Part shown: positions 48,158 through 56,482 of the stretch, one piece after another | How the letters are laid out: every line of letters starts with the position of its first letter | Numbering within the stretch: position 1 is the stretch's first letter | Assembly: GCA_947495575.1 (NCBI GenBank) | Contig: CANLZL010000001.1 | Location: 558,001-622,000 of the forward strand | Length of the DNA: 64,000 nt | From: an uncultured Nioella sp. | GTDB taxonomy: Bacteria > Pseudomonadota > Alphaproteobacteria > Rhodobacterales > Rhodobacteraceae | Reading direction: 5' to 3' | Program-made: the position numbers and the translations under genes | Notes under the pieces: model-generated | Database searches by the model: none | The model's input: the letters and a program-made list of their open reading frames with translations, nothing else | What the model was told of the DNA's origin: nothing

Positions 48158-49126
48158 ATGCGTTTGAAGCTTGTTCCCTCGAATACGGCCTGGGATTTTT
48201 TCAAAATCACTCCGATCACTTTTGGCGCCTCGGCGTTGGCGGTGATTGCCTCGATCGTTCTTTTCTTTGTTGTCGGCCTGAATTTCGGCATCGACTTCCG
48301 TGGCGGCACGACCATCCGGACCGAGGCCACGACCCAAGTGGATGTCGGGGCTTATCGCCAGGCCCTGGCCGGTATGGATTTGGGCGATGTTTCCATCACC
48401 GAAGTGTTCGACCCAACTTTCGACGATGATCAATTTGTGGCCTCGATCTCGATCCAGGCGCAGGATGGCGATGAGGCGATCAGCCCTGACGCCATCGCGG
48501 CCATCGAAGCCGCATTGCAGGGGGTCGACCCGTCGGTCACTTTCCCCTCGGTCGAAAGCGTTGGCCCAACGGTGTCGGGCGAATTGGTTCAAACAGCAAT
48601 TATCGCAGTGGTTTTGGCCATTGCAGCGGTTCTGGTCTATATCTGGTTGCGCTTTGAATGGCAGTTCTCATTGGGGGCTGTGGCCGCACTGGTGCATGAC
48701 GTTATCCTGACCATTGGCGTGTTCAGCTTGCTGCAAATCCGGTTTGATTTGGCGATTATCGCGGCACTTCTGACCATCGTCGGCTATTCGCTAAACGATA
48801 CCGTGGTGGTCTTTGACCGGGTGCGGGAAAACCTGCGCAAATACAAAAAGAAAGACCTGAAAGAGGTTCTGAACCTTTCGATCAATGAAACGCTCAGCCG
48901 GACGGTGATGACGTCGGTCACCACATTGATTGCGCTGATCGCCTTGTTTGTTCTGGGCGGCGATGTGATCCGGGGCTTTGTCTTTGCCATGATCTGGGGC
49001 GTGATTGTCGGTACGTATAGCTCGGTCTTTGTGGCCTCTGCCGTGCTGTTGCGCCTTGGCGTCAAGCGGGACTGGTCGAAGCCCGACAGCGGCGCGGGCA
49101 CGCAATATGCCAATATAGATGCCTGA
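48158..49126 (+). CDS. secF: Protein translocase subunit SecF
   Basis: Partner of SecD. 322 residues, six helices. The DFRGGTTI motif follows helix 1, and LLTIVGYSLNDTVVVFDRVR lies in the fourth helix region. The 3' end overlaps the start of the TauE-like gene by eight bases in another frame, so both belong to one transcript. Confidence 0.98.
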   Translation: MRLKLVPSNTAWDFFKITPITFGASALAVIASIVLFFVVGLNFGIDFRGGTTIRTEATTQVDVGAYRQALAGMDLGDVSITEVFDPTFDDDQFVASISIQAQDGDEAISPDAIAAIEAALQGVDPSVTFPSVESVGPTVSGELVQTAIIAVVLAIAAVLVYIWLRFEWQFSLGAVAALVHDVILTIGVFSLLQIRFDLAIIAALLTIVGYSLNDTVVVFDRVRENLRKYKKKDLKEVLNLSINETLSRTVMTSVTTLIALIALFVLGGDVIRGFVFAMIWGVIVGTYSSVFVASAVLLRLGVKRDWSKPDSGAGTQYANIDA

Positions 49127-49871
49127 GATCCTGTCCGAGGCCCTTTCGCAAGAGGGCCTTGTCTGGTTGGTGACAGCGGCGTTTGCGGCCGGGGTGGTGC
49201 GCGGGTTTACCGGGTTCGGCACGGCGATGGTCTATTTGCCGATAGCAGGTCAGGTGTTGAGCCCGATCGGCGCACTTGTCTCGCTGACCATCATGGATCT
49301 TTTCGGTCCGCTGCCCAATGTGCCACGCGCGTTGAAAGACGCGCATTTGGGCGATATTGCGCGGCTTTGCGCCGGGCTATTGATTGCTTTGCCGCTTGGG
49401 CTGTTGATCCTGACCAGTGTCGCCCCGGAAGTGTTTCGCTATTCCGTGTCGATCATCGCGTTGATCCTGTTGGCGCTTTTGATCACCGGCTGGCGCTATC
49501 GCGGGGTTCTGACACAGCGCATGGTTTTTGGCACCGGCATGCTGGGAGGATTTCTGTTCGGCGCGGCGGGGCTGTCTGGCCCGCCTGTGATCATGATCTA
49601 CATGGCCTCGACCCATGCGGCCCGTGTTATTCGCGCCAACCTGATGCTTTACCTATTGGGGGCCGATGTTCTGATGGTCCTTATGTTGGGCGGGACCGGG
49701 CGGCTCAGCTGGGTGACGGTTGTCACGGGATTGGTCGTGACGGTGCCCTATCTAATTGGCAATGTGCTAGGCGGCTGGCTCTTCCGGCCGGATCTTGAGA
49801 AGATCTACCGGATCGCGGCCTATGTGATTATTGCCTTTTCAGCCCTGTCGGGCCTGCCCTTTTTCGACTGA
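49119..49871 (+). CDS. TauE/SafE-family permease
   Basis: A 250-residue protein with eight or so membrane helices in the twofold TauE/SafE (DUF81) pattern; GVVRGFTGFGTAMVYLPIAG and GGFLFGAAGLSGPPVIMIYM are the duplicated glycine-rich motifs. Members export sulfite, sulfoacetate or other organic sulfur anions, but the substrate here is not deducible. Embedded between secF and the Mth938-like gene. Confidence 0.92.
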   Translation: MPEILSEALSQEGLVWLVTAAFAAGVVRGFTGFGTAMVYLPIAGQVLSPIGALVSLTIMDLFGPLPNVPRALKDAHLGDIARLCAGLLIALPLGLLILTSVAPEVFRYSVSIIALILLALLITGWRYRGVLTQRMVFGTGMLGGFLFGAAGLSGPPVIMIYMASTHAARVIRANLMLYLLGADVLMVLMLGGTGRLSWVTVVTGLVVTVPYLIGNVLGGWLFRPDLEKIYRIAAYVIIAFSALSGLPFFD

Positions 49872-49884
49872 GGAGAAACGTCAG

Positions 49885-50238
49885 ATGCGGATACAAGAGA
49901 TTGATTACGGCGCAGCCGCACCGATTGATGGCTATGGGCCGGGGTTTTTTCGCATTGGTGGTGAGGTCTTTCAGGGATCGCAGCTCTGCCTGCCGTCCGG
50001 CGTGAAGAGCTGGGATGGAATAGAGGATGTTGCGACCCTGCTGGCCGCGGCAGAGGAAGTTGATGTTTTGCTGCTTGGGATGGGCGCAGAGATCGCGCCC
50101 TTGCCGCGTGAGATCAGGCTGGCCTTTGAAGAGGCGGGTGTTGGAGTTGAGCTGATGGCCTCACCTTCGGCTGCGCGGACCTATAATGTGTTGCTGGCCG
50201 AAGGGCGGCGTGTCGGGGCGGCCCTGATCGCAATATAG
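49885..50238 (+). CDS. Mth938-like (NDUFAF3-related) protein
   Basis: A 117-residue protein with the DUF498/Mth938-like fold: GPGFFRIGGEVFQGSQLCLP, a helix (GIEDVATLLAAAEEVDVLLLG) and the final SAARTYNVLLAEGRRVGAAL. Mitochondrial NDUFAF3, a complex I assembly factor, belongs to the same family. In alphaproteobacteria the gene sits beside secDF, as here. AGGAGA precedes ATG 49885, and a terminator follows the stop. Confidence 0.9.
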   Translation: MRIQEIDYGAAAPIDGYGPGFFRIGGEVFQGSQLCLPSGVKSWDGIEDVATLLAAAEEVDVLLLGMGAEIAPLPREIRLAFEEAGVGVELMASPSAARTYNVLLAEGRRVGAALIAI

Positions 50239-50239
50239 C

Positions 50240-50271
50240 GGGTGGCGGGCCCCGCCCGCCCACCCCTTTTT
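50240..50271 (+). terminator. GC-rich terminator after Mth938-like gene
   Basis: GGGTGGCGGGC (50240-50250) pairs with GCCCGCCCACCC (50254-50265) with one bulged base, followed by a run of five T's. It begins at the last base of the gene's stop region spacing. Confidence 0.85.
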
Positions 50272-50332
50272 GGGGGCGCTGCCCCCGTCGCCGTACCGGC
50301 GCCTCCCCCGAGGTATTTGCAGCAAAGTGAAT
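50272..50332. repeat. Rhodobacterales-style intergenic repeat element
   Basis: GGGGGC-GCT-GCCCCC hairpin, a second GCCG/CGGC pair, then CTCCCCCGAGGTATTTGC and AAAGTGAA. I recognise this CCCCCGAGGTATTT signature as recurring between genes in Rhodobacterales genomes. It lies between two convergent genes. Copy number in this genome cannot be judged from one window; no second copy was noticed here. Confidence 0.6.
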
Positions 50333-50335
50333 AGA

Positions 50336-51016
50336 TCAGGGAGAGAGCTGTCCCAGGATCATGACCCTGAGCTCGCGTTCCAGCTTGCGCCGCATGGCGT
50401 CTTCGAAATGGTCGTGATTGAGGGCATGTTCGACGAAGGAGCCGGGGCCACGGATCACATGCTCTTCGAAATATTGTTCAATCTCACGGCTGGCGCCGCC
50501 AATGGCCAATGCGTTCACGGTGACCCCGTCCAGGGGGAAGTGCTCATAGGCAAGCCGGGGCTGAAACCCGTCGTTGTTTTGCCCATCGCCTGCGATATCG
50601 AGGGTTTGAAACAGGCAGGGCGGGGCCTCGGCAAAAAGTTCGGATGCGAAACCGATGGCGTATCCAATTGCGGTCGGGAACTCACCCGATGTGCGGGGCG
50701 CGGTTTGAAGCGCCTCAACCATGGACAGCAGGTCGGCTTCGGTTTCGATCAACCGCCAGGGCGCGATCACATCTTGCTGGAACCGGCCTGACCATTCGTA
50801 GATCGCAAGGGCGACGGGGCCGGGGCCATTAAAGAGCGGCGCCTGCACCTCGGGGCTGAGAAGCGCCGAGGCTAGGCCGTTGCGCTGGATCAGATGTTCC
50901 CGCTCATCCACTGAGGCCGAGACATCCACCGCCAATAAAAGCGCCAGGCGGCAGTCCTGCGCGGCCACGGGGGTGGCGAGCAAAAGGGCAGCCATGAGCG
51001 CTTTTATGAGGGTCAT
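50336..51016 (-). CDS. DUF1194 vWA-like exported protein
   Basis: A 226-residue protein with an N-terminal signal peptide (cleaved after VAA near residue 20) and a von Willebrand A-type MIDAS start LAVDVSASVDEREHLIQR, with later D and T residues of the metal site (IAGDGQNNDG). DUF1194 proteins are common in Rhodobacterales; function unestablished. Start 51016 (MTLIKALM) is chosen over an extension into the glyoxalase gene. It is coupled to that gene, whose stop is at 51018. Confidence 0.85.
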   Translation of the reverse strand: MTLIKALMAALLLATPVAAQDCRLALLLAVDVSASVDEREHLIQRNGLASALLSPEVQAPLFNGPGPVALAIYEWSGRFQQDVIAPWRLIETEADLLSMVEALQTAPRTSGEFPTAIGYAIGFASELFAEAPPCLFQTLDIAGDGQNNDGFQPRLAYEHFPLDGVTVNALAIGGASREIEQYFEEHVIRGPGSFVEHALNHDHFEDAMRRKLERELRVMILGQLSP

Positions 51017-51017
51017 C

Positions 51018-51467
51018 TTACCAATGGCCGGTATTTTCCATGCTGGACCAGGGCTCTTGCGGGGGAAGGGCATCGCCTTTTTGCAGCAATTCAATGGAGA
51101 TATTGTCGGGCGACCGGACAAAGGCCATATGGCCGTCACGTGGGGGGCGATTGATGGTCACTCCGTTGTCCATCAATTTCTGACAAAGACCGTAAATATC
51201 ATCAACCAAGTAAGCCAGATGACCGAAATGACGGCTGTCCGATGGCATCGCGTCATCACCGTCCCAGTTATAGGTCAATTCCAGCGGGGTTTCTGGCTGC
51301 CCGGGCGCGGCGAGGAAGACATTGGTGTAGCGCCCGGCCTCACTGACTGATCGGCGGATCTCCTCAAGTCCCAGCAAATTATAAAAGGCCAGGCTTTTTT
51401 CAAGATCCAATACGCGGACCATGACGTGGTAGTAGGATATCGACACGGGGTTTTCCCTTTTTATCAT
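51018..51467 (-). CDS. Lactoylglutathione lyase (glyoxalase I) family protein
   Basis: A 149-residue vicinal-oxygen-chelate protein. The four metal ligands of glyoxalase I are all present in order: His in YYHVMVRVLD, Glu in LELTYNWDG, His in FGHLAYLVDD and Glu in ISIELLQKG. It likely detoxifies methylglyoxal via glutathione. Start 51467 (MIKRENPVSISYYH) follows AGGTC; a longer frame extends to 51581 without family match. It ends at the DUF1194 start. Confidence 0.9.
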   Translation of the reverse strand: MIKRENPVSISYYHVMVRVLDLEKSLAFYNLLGLEEIRRSVSEAGRYTNVFLAAPGQPETPLELTYNWDGDDAMPSDSRHFGHLAYLVDDIYGLCQKLMDNGVTINRPPRDGHMAFVRSPDNISIELLQKGDALPPQEPWSSMENTGHW

Positions 51468-51644
51468 GTGTTGACCTGAAAGGTAGCGCGCCAAGGGGCG
51501 GATGTCCTGTGCAATCTGCGAAAACTTCTGCATGAGAGCAAATGCCGACATCACCAATTTGTGACACGGGCGTTTGAACAATCAGAGCGGTTCCCGGGTA
51601 AGCTGCTAATTGGGAAAGCGGACGGCATTGCAGGAGAGAACAAG

Positions 51645-52277
51645 ATGCATAATCCGAAATTGACGCGCCGTGCCATGCTTGGCTCCGGTGCCGCTATGGG
51701 GGCAAGCCTTGCAAGCGGCGTTCACGCGGATGAGGTTACACCGGCCCAACCGGAGGGCCCGTTTTACCCAACTCTTATGCAAGCAGATCGCGACGCTGAT
51801 CTGACCCGGGTCGATGGTCAAAGTGGCATCGCCTTGGGCGAGATTGTTGACGTGTCTGGCATCGTAACGGATCTGGATGGCGTGCCGATTGAGGGCGCGA
51901 TTGTCGATATCTGGCAGGCCAATGCAGCCGGGCGTTATGCGCATGAACGTGATCCGAACCCTGCGCCGCTGGACCCGAATTTCCAAGGTTGGGCAGTGAT
52001 GACGACCGATGCCGAGGGGCGATATGGGTTTCGTACCGTCCGGCCCGGAGCATACCCTGCTGGCGGGTCATGGATGCGGCCGCCGCATATTCATTATCGG
52101 GTGTCGAAACGAGGCTTTCACGAATTGACCACACAGATGTATTTCGCGGGCGAGACGCTGAATACCGGCGACCGGTTGCTGGCGCCTTTGTCACCCGAAG
52201 AACAGGCGCGGTTGATCGCAGAGCGCGCGGGGCCTGATGCGCCCTATCAGTTTGACATCACGCTTGCGCGGGTTTGA
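51645..52277 (+). CDS. Intradiol ring-cleavage dioxygenase-like protein with Tat signal
   Basis: A 210-residue protein. The N-terminus LTRRAMLGSGAAMGAS is a twin-arginine signal, so export by the TatABC system encoded at 35955-37554 is expected. The mature part matches the catechol intradiol dioxygenase fold: EGPFYP near the start, VTDLDGVPIEGAIVDIWQAN, and the iron-ligand region RYAHE and RPPHIHYRV (Tyr, two His). Start 51645 follows AGGAGAG. Most catechol dioxygenases are cytoplasmic, so an exported one is unusual. Substrate unknown. Confidence 0.9.
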   Translation: MHNPKLTRRAMLGSGAAMGASLASGVHADEVTPAQPEGPFYPTLMQADRDADLTRVDGQSGIALGEIVDVSGIVTDLDGVPIEGAIVDIWQANAAGRYAHERDPNPAPLDPNFQGWAVMTTDAEGRYGFRTVRPGAYPAGGSWMRPPHIHYRVSKRGFHELTTQMYFAGETLNTGDRLLAPLSPEEQARLIAERAGPDAPYQFDITLARV

Positions 52278-53128
52278 GGCATGGCAGGCGGCTGGTAGGG
52301 CTCGGGCCTCAGCTGATCGCGCATGACCAGCGTCACCGTGGTGAAACTGACATAAAGCAAAAGATACCATGACCCCAGCATCGAAAGCCCGACAAGTTCA
52401 AATTGTCCCTGTCCCGGATAGGCCCAGGTTCGGGTGAAAGTGCCAACATTCTCGGCCCCCCAGATAAATAGCGCTGAGAGGAGAGCGGCCAGAGGAAGTG
52501 GCATCCAGCGCGGCGTGCCAAGCGGGAAAAACCAGATGCGTGTGCGCCAGAAAAGCAGGACGGTGGCTACAAAAAGCGCAAGCCGAATATCCAGAAAATA
52601 GTGGTGAGTGAAGAAATTCACATAGATGGCTATGGCCAGCGTGACCGTCATCCAGAAGGGCGGGTAGGGGGCTATGACCATGCCGAAAATACGGATGACG
52701 CGCGCGATGTAACTGCCGACACAGGCATACATGAAGCCAGAGAAGAGCGGTACGCCTGCAATTTCTAAAAAGCCATCCTCGGGGTAATCCCATGACCCAT
52801 GGGACAATTTGTAGATCTCCATAATCGTGCCGGTCAGGTGAAAAAGGAAGATCACTTTTACCTCTTCCCAGGTCTCCAGCTTGGCCCAGATAAAGACCAC
52901 CTGAATGGCCAGTGCCACGAAGACGAGAAAATCATACCGATAGAGCGCCCAATCGGGATCCCAGATCAGGGTTGTGATGGTGATTGCCAAAAGAAAAAGA
53001 ATGGAAAAGAACGCGGCCCATGCCTGTTTCACCCAAAAGAGCAGAAACTCGCTCATTCCCTGCGAAAAACGGTCCATCAGCCAGGGGCGCAGGTGCGTTT
53101 GAATGGCCCGTGTGCCGCGATCTTGCAT
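52247..53128 (-). CDS. DUF817 integral membrane protein
   Basis: A 293-residue protein with seven or eight helices. IWAKLETWEEVKVIFLFHLTG and the GSWDYPEDG, VPLFSGFMYACVGSYIARV stretches are family hallmarks. DUF817 function is not established. It converges with the dioxygenase gene, overlapping by 31 bases. The start at 53128 precedes thyX on the opposite strand by 84 bases, so a shared divergent promoter region is likely. Confidence 0.9.
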   Translation of the reverse strand: MQDRGTRAIQTHLRPWLMDRFSQGMSEFLLFWVKQAWAAFFSILFLLAITITTLIWDPDWALYRYDFLVFVALAIQVVFIWAKLETWEEVKVIFLFHLTGTIMEIYKLSHGSWDYPEDGFLEIAGVPLFSGFMYACVGSYIARVIRIFGMVIAPYPPFWMTVTLAIAIYVNFFTHHYFLDIRLALFVATVLLFWRTRIWFFPLGTPRWMPLPLAALLSALFIWGAENVGTFTRTWAYPGQGQFELVGLSMLGSWYLLLYVSFTTVTLVMRDQLRPEPYQPPAMPQTRASVMSN

Positions 53129-53212
53129 AAATGAACCCTTTATGTTGCGGTCGCCCGCTTGAATGAGGCAAAATATAGGTCAGATCGATTCCAATCCGAA
53201 GAAAGATACACC

Positions 53213-54118
53213 ATGCCGCTAAGCGACGATCAACTGGCTGATATCGAAGCCGCCCGTGCCAATGCCAAACCGACCTTGCGGGCGGTGTCTCCGGGGATGG
53301 AAAAGCACCTTTATACGGCGCAGCCGGTGCTGGATCACGGCTTTGTGCGGGTGGTGGATTACATGGGCGATGACAGCGCCATCGTGCAGGCCGCGCGGGT
53401 CAGCTATGGGGCGGGCACCAAACATGTGCAAAGCGATGCGGGCCTCATCCGCTACCTGATGCGCCACTGGCATTCGACGCCGTTCGAGATGTGCGAGATC
53501 AAGCTGCATGTGAAACTGCCGGTCTTTGTGGCGCGTCAGTGGATCCGTCACCGGACGGCCAATGTGAATGAATATTCGGCGCGCTATTCCATCTTGGATC
53601 GGGAGTTCTACATTCCTGAGCCCGACGCGCTGGCCGCGCAATCGGTTGTGAACAATCAGGGCCGGGGTGAGACGCTGCAGGGCGAAGAGGCCGAGCGCGT
53701 TTTGCGGATGCTGAAACAGGACAGCGACCGCGCTTATGATCACTATGAAGAGATGCTGAGCCAGGACGGGCAGGCCGGACTGGCGAGGGAGCTTGCCCGC
53801 ATGAACCTGCCCGCCAATGTCTACACGCAATGGTATTGGAAGGTCGATCTGCACAACCTGTTCCACTTCCTACGCCTGCGCGCCGATGCCCACGCCCAAT
53901 ACGAAATCCGCGTCTATGCCGATGCAATCTGCGAGATGGTCAAGGATTGGGTCCCGGCGGCCTATTCAGCGTTCGAGGATTACCGCATGGGCGGCGTGCA
54001 GATCTCAGGCAAAGGCGTCGAGTGCCTGCGCCGGATGCTGGCCGGTGAGAAGGTCACGCAGGAGACATCCGGGATGAGCAAGGGGGAATGGCGGGAGTTC
54101 GAGGGGATAATAAAATGA
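53213..54118 (+). CDS. thyX: FAD-dependent thymidylate synthase ThyX
   Basis: Makes dTMP from dUMP with FAD, NADPH and methylenetetrahydrofolate, in place of ThyA. 301 residues. The signature [15 protein letters not shown] (RHRxxxxxxxS) is intact near residue 115, followed by a C-terminal domain with [18 protein letters not shown]. Start 53213 ([15 protein letters not shown]) is preferred over TTG-type frames at 53159. A short AT-richer gene follows 11 bases after the stop. Confidence 0.96.
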   Translation: MPLSDDQLADIEAARANAKPTLRAVSPGMEKHLYTAQPVLDHGFVRVVDYMGDDSAIVQAARVSYGAGTKHVQSDAGLIRYLMRHWHSTPFEMCEIKLHVKLPVFVARQWIRHRTANVNEYSARYSILDREFYIPEPDALAAQSVVNNQGRGETLQGEEAERVLRMLKQDSDRAYDHYEEMLSQDGQAGLARELARMNLPANVYTQWYWKVDLHNLFHFLRLRADAHAQYEIRVYADAICEMVKDWVPAAYSAFEDYRMGGVQISGKGVECLRRMLAGEKVTQETSGMSKGEWREFEGIIK

Positions 54119-54128
54119 GAGTCTGCAA

Positions 54129-54800
54129 GTGATTTTTTCAGATCAATCGCGACAGGCGTTTCGGCTTGCTTTGTACGAAATATTTAGTGAACCCGACAGT
54201 CCTATTCAATCTGTCCGGGTTGCGAATGAACTAGCGGAACAAGCCCTAAATGAAACAGGTAGGCTGGGTATTTCTCCTGCTCAACTTTGCGTTGATGTCG
54301 CAATGGCAAGCCCGACCGGTGTACCGACGCGAGCGCTCGACAGGGCTGAGGTAGATAAGTTTGTAGAACTTGTAAAAGCTTATTGGGCAATGGCCTATGG
54401 GACCAACACGACATCTTTGGGTGTAGATCACATAGCATACAATCCAAGTTCTCTTTGTGAAATCTTATCCGAGAGATTTGAACATTGGTCCGAACAAACC
54501 GAGAGTCATATAGACAAACGGCGAAAAGAGTTCAGGTTTCATTGCAGATTGCCAGCCAGAAATGATGTTAAATGTGGGCTTAGTTTATGGGGTAGTTATG
54601 TATCGAGGGGAAATATTTCGTGCGCTGTGGGATATGTCAAAGCTGGCGAACTACTTGCAGATGTCAATCTCTCTTGGCTGTTCCTTTGGCCATACCTCAA
54701 AGCCGCCCGTGTAAACACTACTGCCTCCCAAATTCAGCTTGTGGAACTTGTAGATAAGGTATTTGAAATGTCGCTTGCTGCGTCCCGGGTGGAACTCTGA
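54129..54800 (+). CDS. AT-richer hypothetical protein after thyX
   Basis: A 223-residue protein with no recognised family. GTG 54129 is the first start after the preceding stop in frame. The base composition is clearly AT-richer than all neighbours, with many AT-ending codons (for example around 54400-54620), suggesting recent transfer. No signal peptide or membrane helix; mixed helical content with five cysteines. A perfect inverted repeat that could terminate transcription follows. It may have been inserted beside thyX, truncating the gene remnant read on the other strand. Confidence 0.6.
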   Translation: MIFSDQSRQAFRLALYEIFSEPDSPIQSVRVANELAEQALNETGRLGISPAQLCVDVAMASPTGVPTRALDRAEVDKFVELVKAYWAMAYGTNTTSLGVDHIAYNPSSLCEILSERFEHWSEQTESHIDKRRKEFRFHCRLPARNDVKCGLSLWGSYVSRGNISCAVGYVKAGELLADVNLSWLFLWPYLKAARVNTTASQIQLVELVDKVFEMSLAASRVEL

Positions 54801-54803
54801 CAT

Positions 54804-55056
54804 AGAATCTACAACGTACCTCCCGTGCCGCTTGCAGCACGGATCGCGCCCACTCTCGGGTCAGGCGCGATCCTTTGTTGGGGTACATCTCGGCAATGCG
54901 CATTGCATAAGACTGTTTGAAAGCCTGTAGCGCGGGACAAGCCGAAGGCGCCGCGCAATCGACGACGCGCCCCGACGCGGCGGCGATTTGGTTGATGTGA
55001 TCGGCACGATCGAGGGTGTGCGGGCTTGGTTGAGATAAACTCGTGCGACTGAGATG
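54804..55056 (-). pseudogene. Startless ORF remnant, origin unknown
   Basis: Reading the - strand from 55056, the frame begins just after a stop (55057-55059) and gives a plausible helical protein: TLDRADHINQIAAASGRVVD, then CAAPSACPALQAFKQSYAM and YPNKGSRLTREWARSVLQAA. No ATG, GTG or TTG occurs until 54903, in the middle. The composition looks like real coding sequence, unlike the other two frames. It then runs into the 3' end of the gene at 54129. This fits a gene that lost its 5' part, but a chance open frame is possible. Family unknown. Confidence 0.35.
54841..54876 (+). terminator. Perfect inverted repeat after AT-rich gene
   Basis: GGATCGCGCC (54841-54850) pairs perfectly with GGCGCGATCC (54864-54873) across a 13-base loop and is followed by TTTGTTG. 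It is 40 bases past the stop of the gene at 54129. Confidence 0.55.
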
Positions 55057-55130
55057 TCAGATCGCCCCCGCGCGCGTCGTCGATGGCGCTTGTGCCACTG
55101 GGCATAGTTGGCACGATGGACAGTCAAAAG

Positions 55131-55160
55131 AAAACGCCGCACTTCTCAGCGCGGCGTTTT
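55131..55160 (-). terminator. Terminator of the cold-shock gene
   Basis: AAAACGCCGC pairs with GCGGCGTTTT. Read on the - strand it follows the csp stop by about 20 bases and ends in a T run. Confidence 0.85.
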
Positions 55161-55182
55161 GGGTTTTCTGGTCGCGCTTATT

Positions 55183-55389
55183 TCAGAGCTTGACGATATT
55201 GGCCGCCAGCGAGCGGCCATCGCGGCCCTCTTCCAGGTCGAAGCCCACTTTCTCATTATCGGCAAGGCCCGTCAGCCCCGCCCGTTCCACCGCCGAGATA
55301 TGGACGAACACGTCCTTACCGCCGTCATCCGGCGCGATGAATCCAAAACCTTTGGTCGTATTAAACCACTTCACGGTACCCGTGGGCAT
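55183..55389 (-). CDS. Cold-shock protein, CspA family
   Basis: A 68-residue single-stranded nucleic-acid-binding protein with both RNP motifs: KGFGFIAPD (RNP1) and VFVHISAVE (RNP2), and the N-terminus MPTGTVKWFN. Start 55389 follows AAGGAAG; a six-residue extension to 55407 is unlikely. Binds RNA and DNA as a chaperone. Whether it is cold-inducible cannot be told from sequence. Confidence 0.96.
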   Translation of the reverse strand: MPTGTVKWFNTTKGFGFIAPDDGGKDVFVHISAVERAGLTGLADNEKVGFDLEEGRDGRSLAANIVKL

Positions 55390-55603
55390 GTCCGTCTTCC
55401 TTCTCAAGTCCTAGTCCTGCCCCCGAGGGGCGTCGAAATTGACAGAGGATCCCGCGCGGGCCTTCTTGAGAGGCGGTTTTGCCGAAAACCTGTTGTCACT
55501 GGCAAAAGAATGAGGTGATTTGGTCAAAAGGCAAGAAAATTCGCGCAGGCGTCACATGAACTTCATACTGGGGCACGTGCAAAACGCGGGAAAAGAGGGC
55601 GAA

Positions 55604-55930
55604 ATGGAGCTTTTTGGCTTAAAAAACTGCGATACCTGTCGAAAAGCGGTGAAAGCGCTGGCAGCGGCGGGTGTTGATGTGCGGCTGGTGGATGTGCGCG
55701 CGGACCCCGTTTCGCGGGCCGATCTGGAGGCGTTTTCAGCGGCATTTGGAGAGAAATTGCTGAACACACGCTCAACCACATGGCGCGGTCTGTCAGAGGA
55801 GGATCGCGCGCGGGATCCGCTCGATCTGATTGCTGAGCATCCTGCGCTGATGAAACGCCCCGTCATTCGCGGGGAAGACGGGGCGCTTTACCTTGGTTGG
55901 ACGAAAGAGGTTCAGGCGGCGCTCATCTGA
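55604..55930 (+). CDS. ArsC/Spx-family reductase-like protein
   Basis: A 108-residue thioredoxin-fold protein with the family start MELFGLKNCDTCRKAVKAL, holding a CxxC (NCDTC). It matches the YffB/ArsC-related group of unknown substrate rather than true arsenate reductase; no ars genes are near. Start 55604 follows AAGAGGG. Its last 19 bases overlap the convergent DoxX gene. Confidence 0.88.
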   Translation: MELFGLKNCDTCRKAVKALAAAGVDVRLVDVRADPVSRADLEAFSAAFGEKLLNTRSTTWRGLSEEDRARDPLDLIAEHPALMKRPVIRGEDGALYLGWTKEVQAALI

Positions 55931-56481
55931 GGCAGGGCGCGGGCGCGCAGAATTGCATCAACTGAGAGCGGCCCGGCCCCGCGGAAGACCAGATACAGCA
56001 GCACGAAGATCCAGAAGGCGCGTTGGTCAAAGATCAGCGCATCAGGGATCCCGTCAAACCAGCTGCCGCGATCCTCTGCCGCAACGCCATGGCCAAAGAT
56101 ATCAACCCAAGATTGGGCAATGACAAAGCCGATCATGCCAAGGGCTGCAAAACGAGTAAAAAGGCCGATAACCAGAAGCAGGGGCAAAACAAACTCACCA
56201 ATGGTCGCGCCGACCACCAGCAGGCGCCAGAACGCGCCAAGTTGTGATGCGTCGTAATTTACTGCCTCGGACATGCGGGGCAGGATCTGCACATAGGCGT
56301 TGAAATTGGGGCTGAAGAGGCCAAAGATCCCGTCGCCCAGCTTGGTCATCGCCGAGTTCCAGTAATAGACCAGAAGAGTGCCCGCAAAAATCAGCCGGGC
56401 CATGGTGGGCAGGGCGATGGCGGCGACACGCTCCTCCAGCATAGAAAACGTACGGTCATAAAGTGAGATCAGGCTGTTCAT
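55912..56481 (-). CDS. DoxX-family membrane protein of bufferin cluster
   Basis: A 189-residue DoxX-type protein with four membrane helices (about 25-45, 85-105, 110-130, 160-175). The ARLIFAGTLLVYYWNSAMTKL and GATIGEFVLPLLLVIGLFTR stretches are typical. DoxX genes are frequent partners of DUF692/DUF2063 pairs in bufferin clusters, probably as a redox or membrane component. It starts two bases after the DUF2063 stop and is last in the - strand order bufA-bufB-bufC-doxX. Confidence 0.9.
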   Translation of the reverse strand: MNSLISLYDRTFSMLEERVAAIALPTMARLIFAGTLLVYYWNSAMTKLGDGIFGLFSPNFNAYVQILPRMSEAVNYDASQLGAFWRLLVVGATIGEFVLPLLLVIGLFTRFAALGMIGFVIAQSWVDIFGHGVAAEDRGSWFDGIPDALIFDQRAFWIFVLLYLVFRGAGPLSVDAILRARALPQMSAA

Positions 56482-56482
56482 G

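Larger units (their letters stand above)
54801..55182. other. Gene-poor region with a startless ORF remnant
   Basis: Contains the terminator-like inverted repeat at 54841, a - strand open frame without a start (see 54804-55056), and the cold-shock gene's terminator at 55131. Two further overlapping - frames are Arg/Pro-rich and not protein-like. Confidence 0.5.

Noticed and set aside
54809-55142. Two longer - strand frames (93 and 101 residues)
   Set aside because: Arg/Pro-rich and unlike proteins; only the third, startless frame looked like coding sequence.
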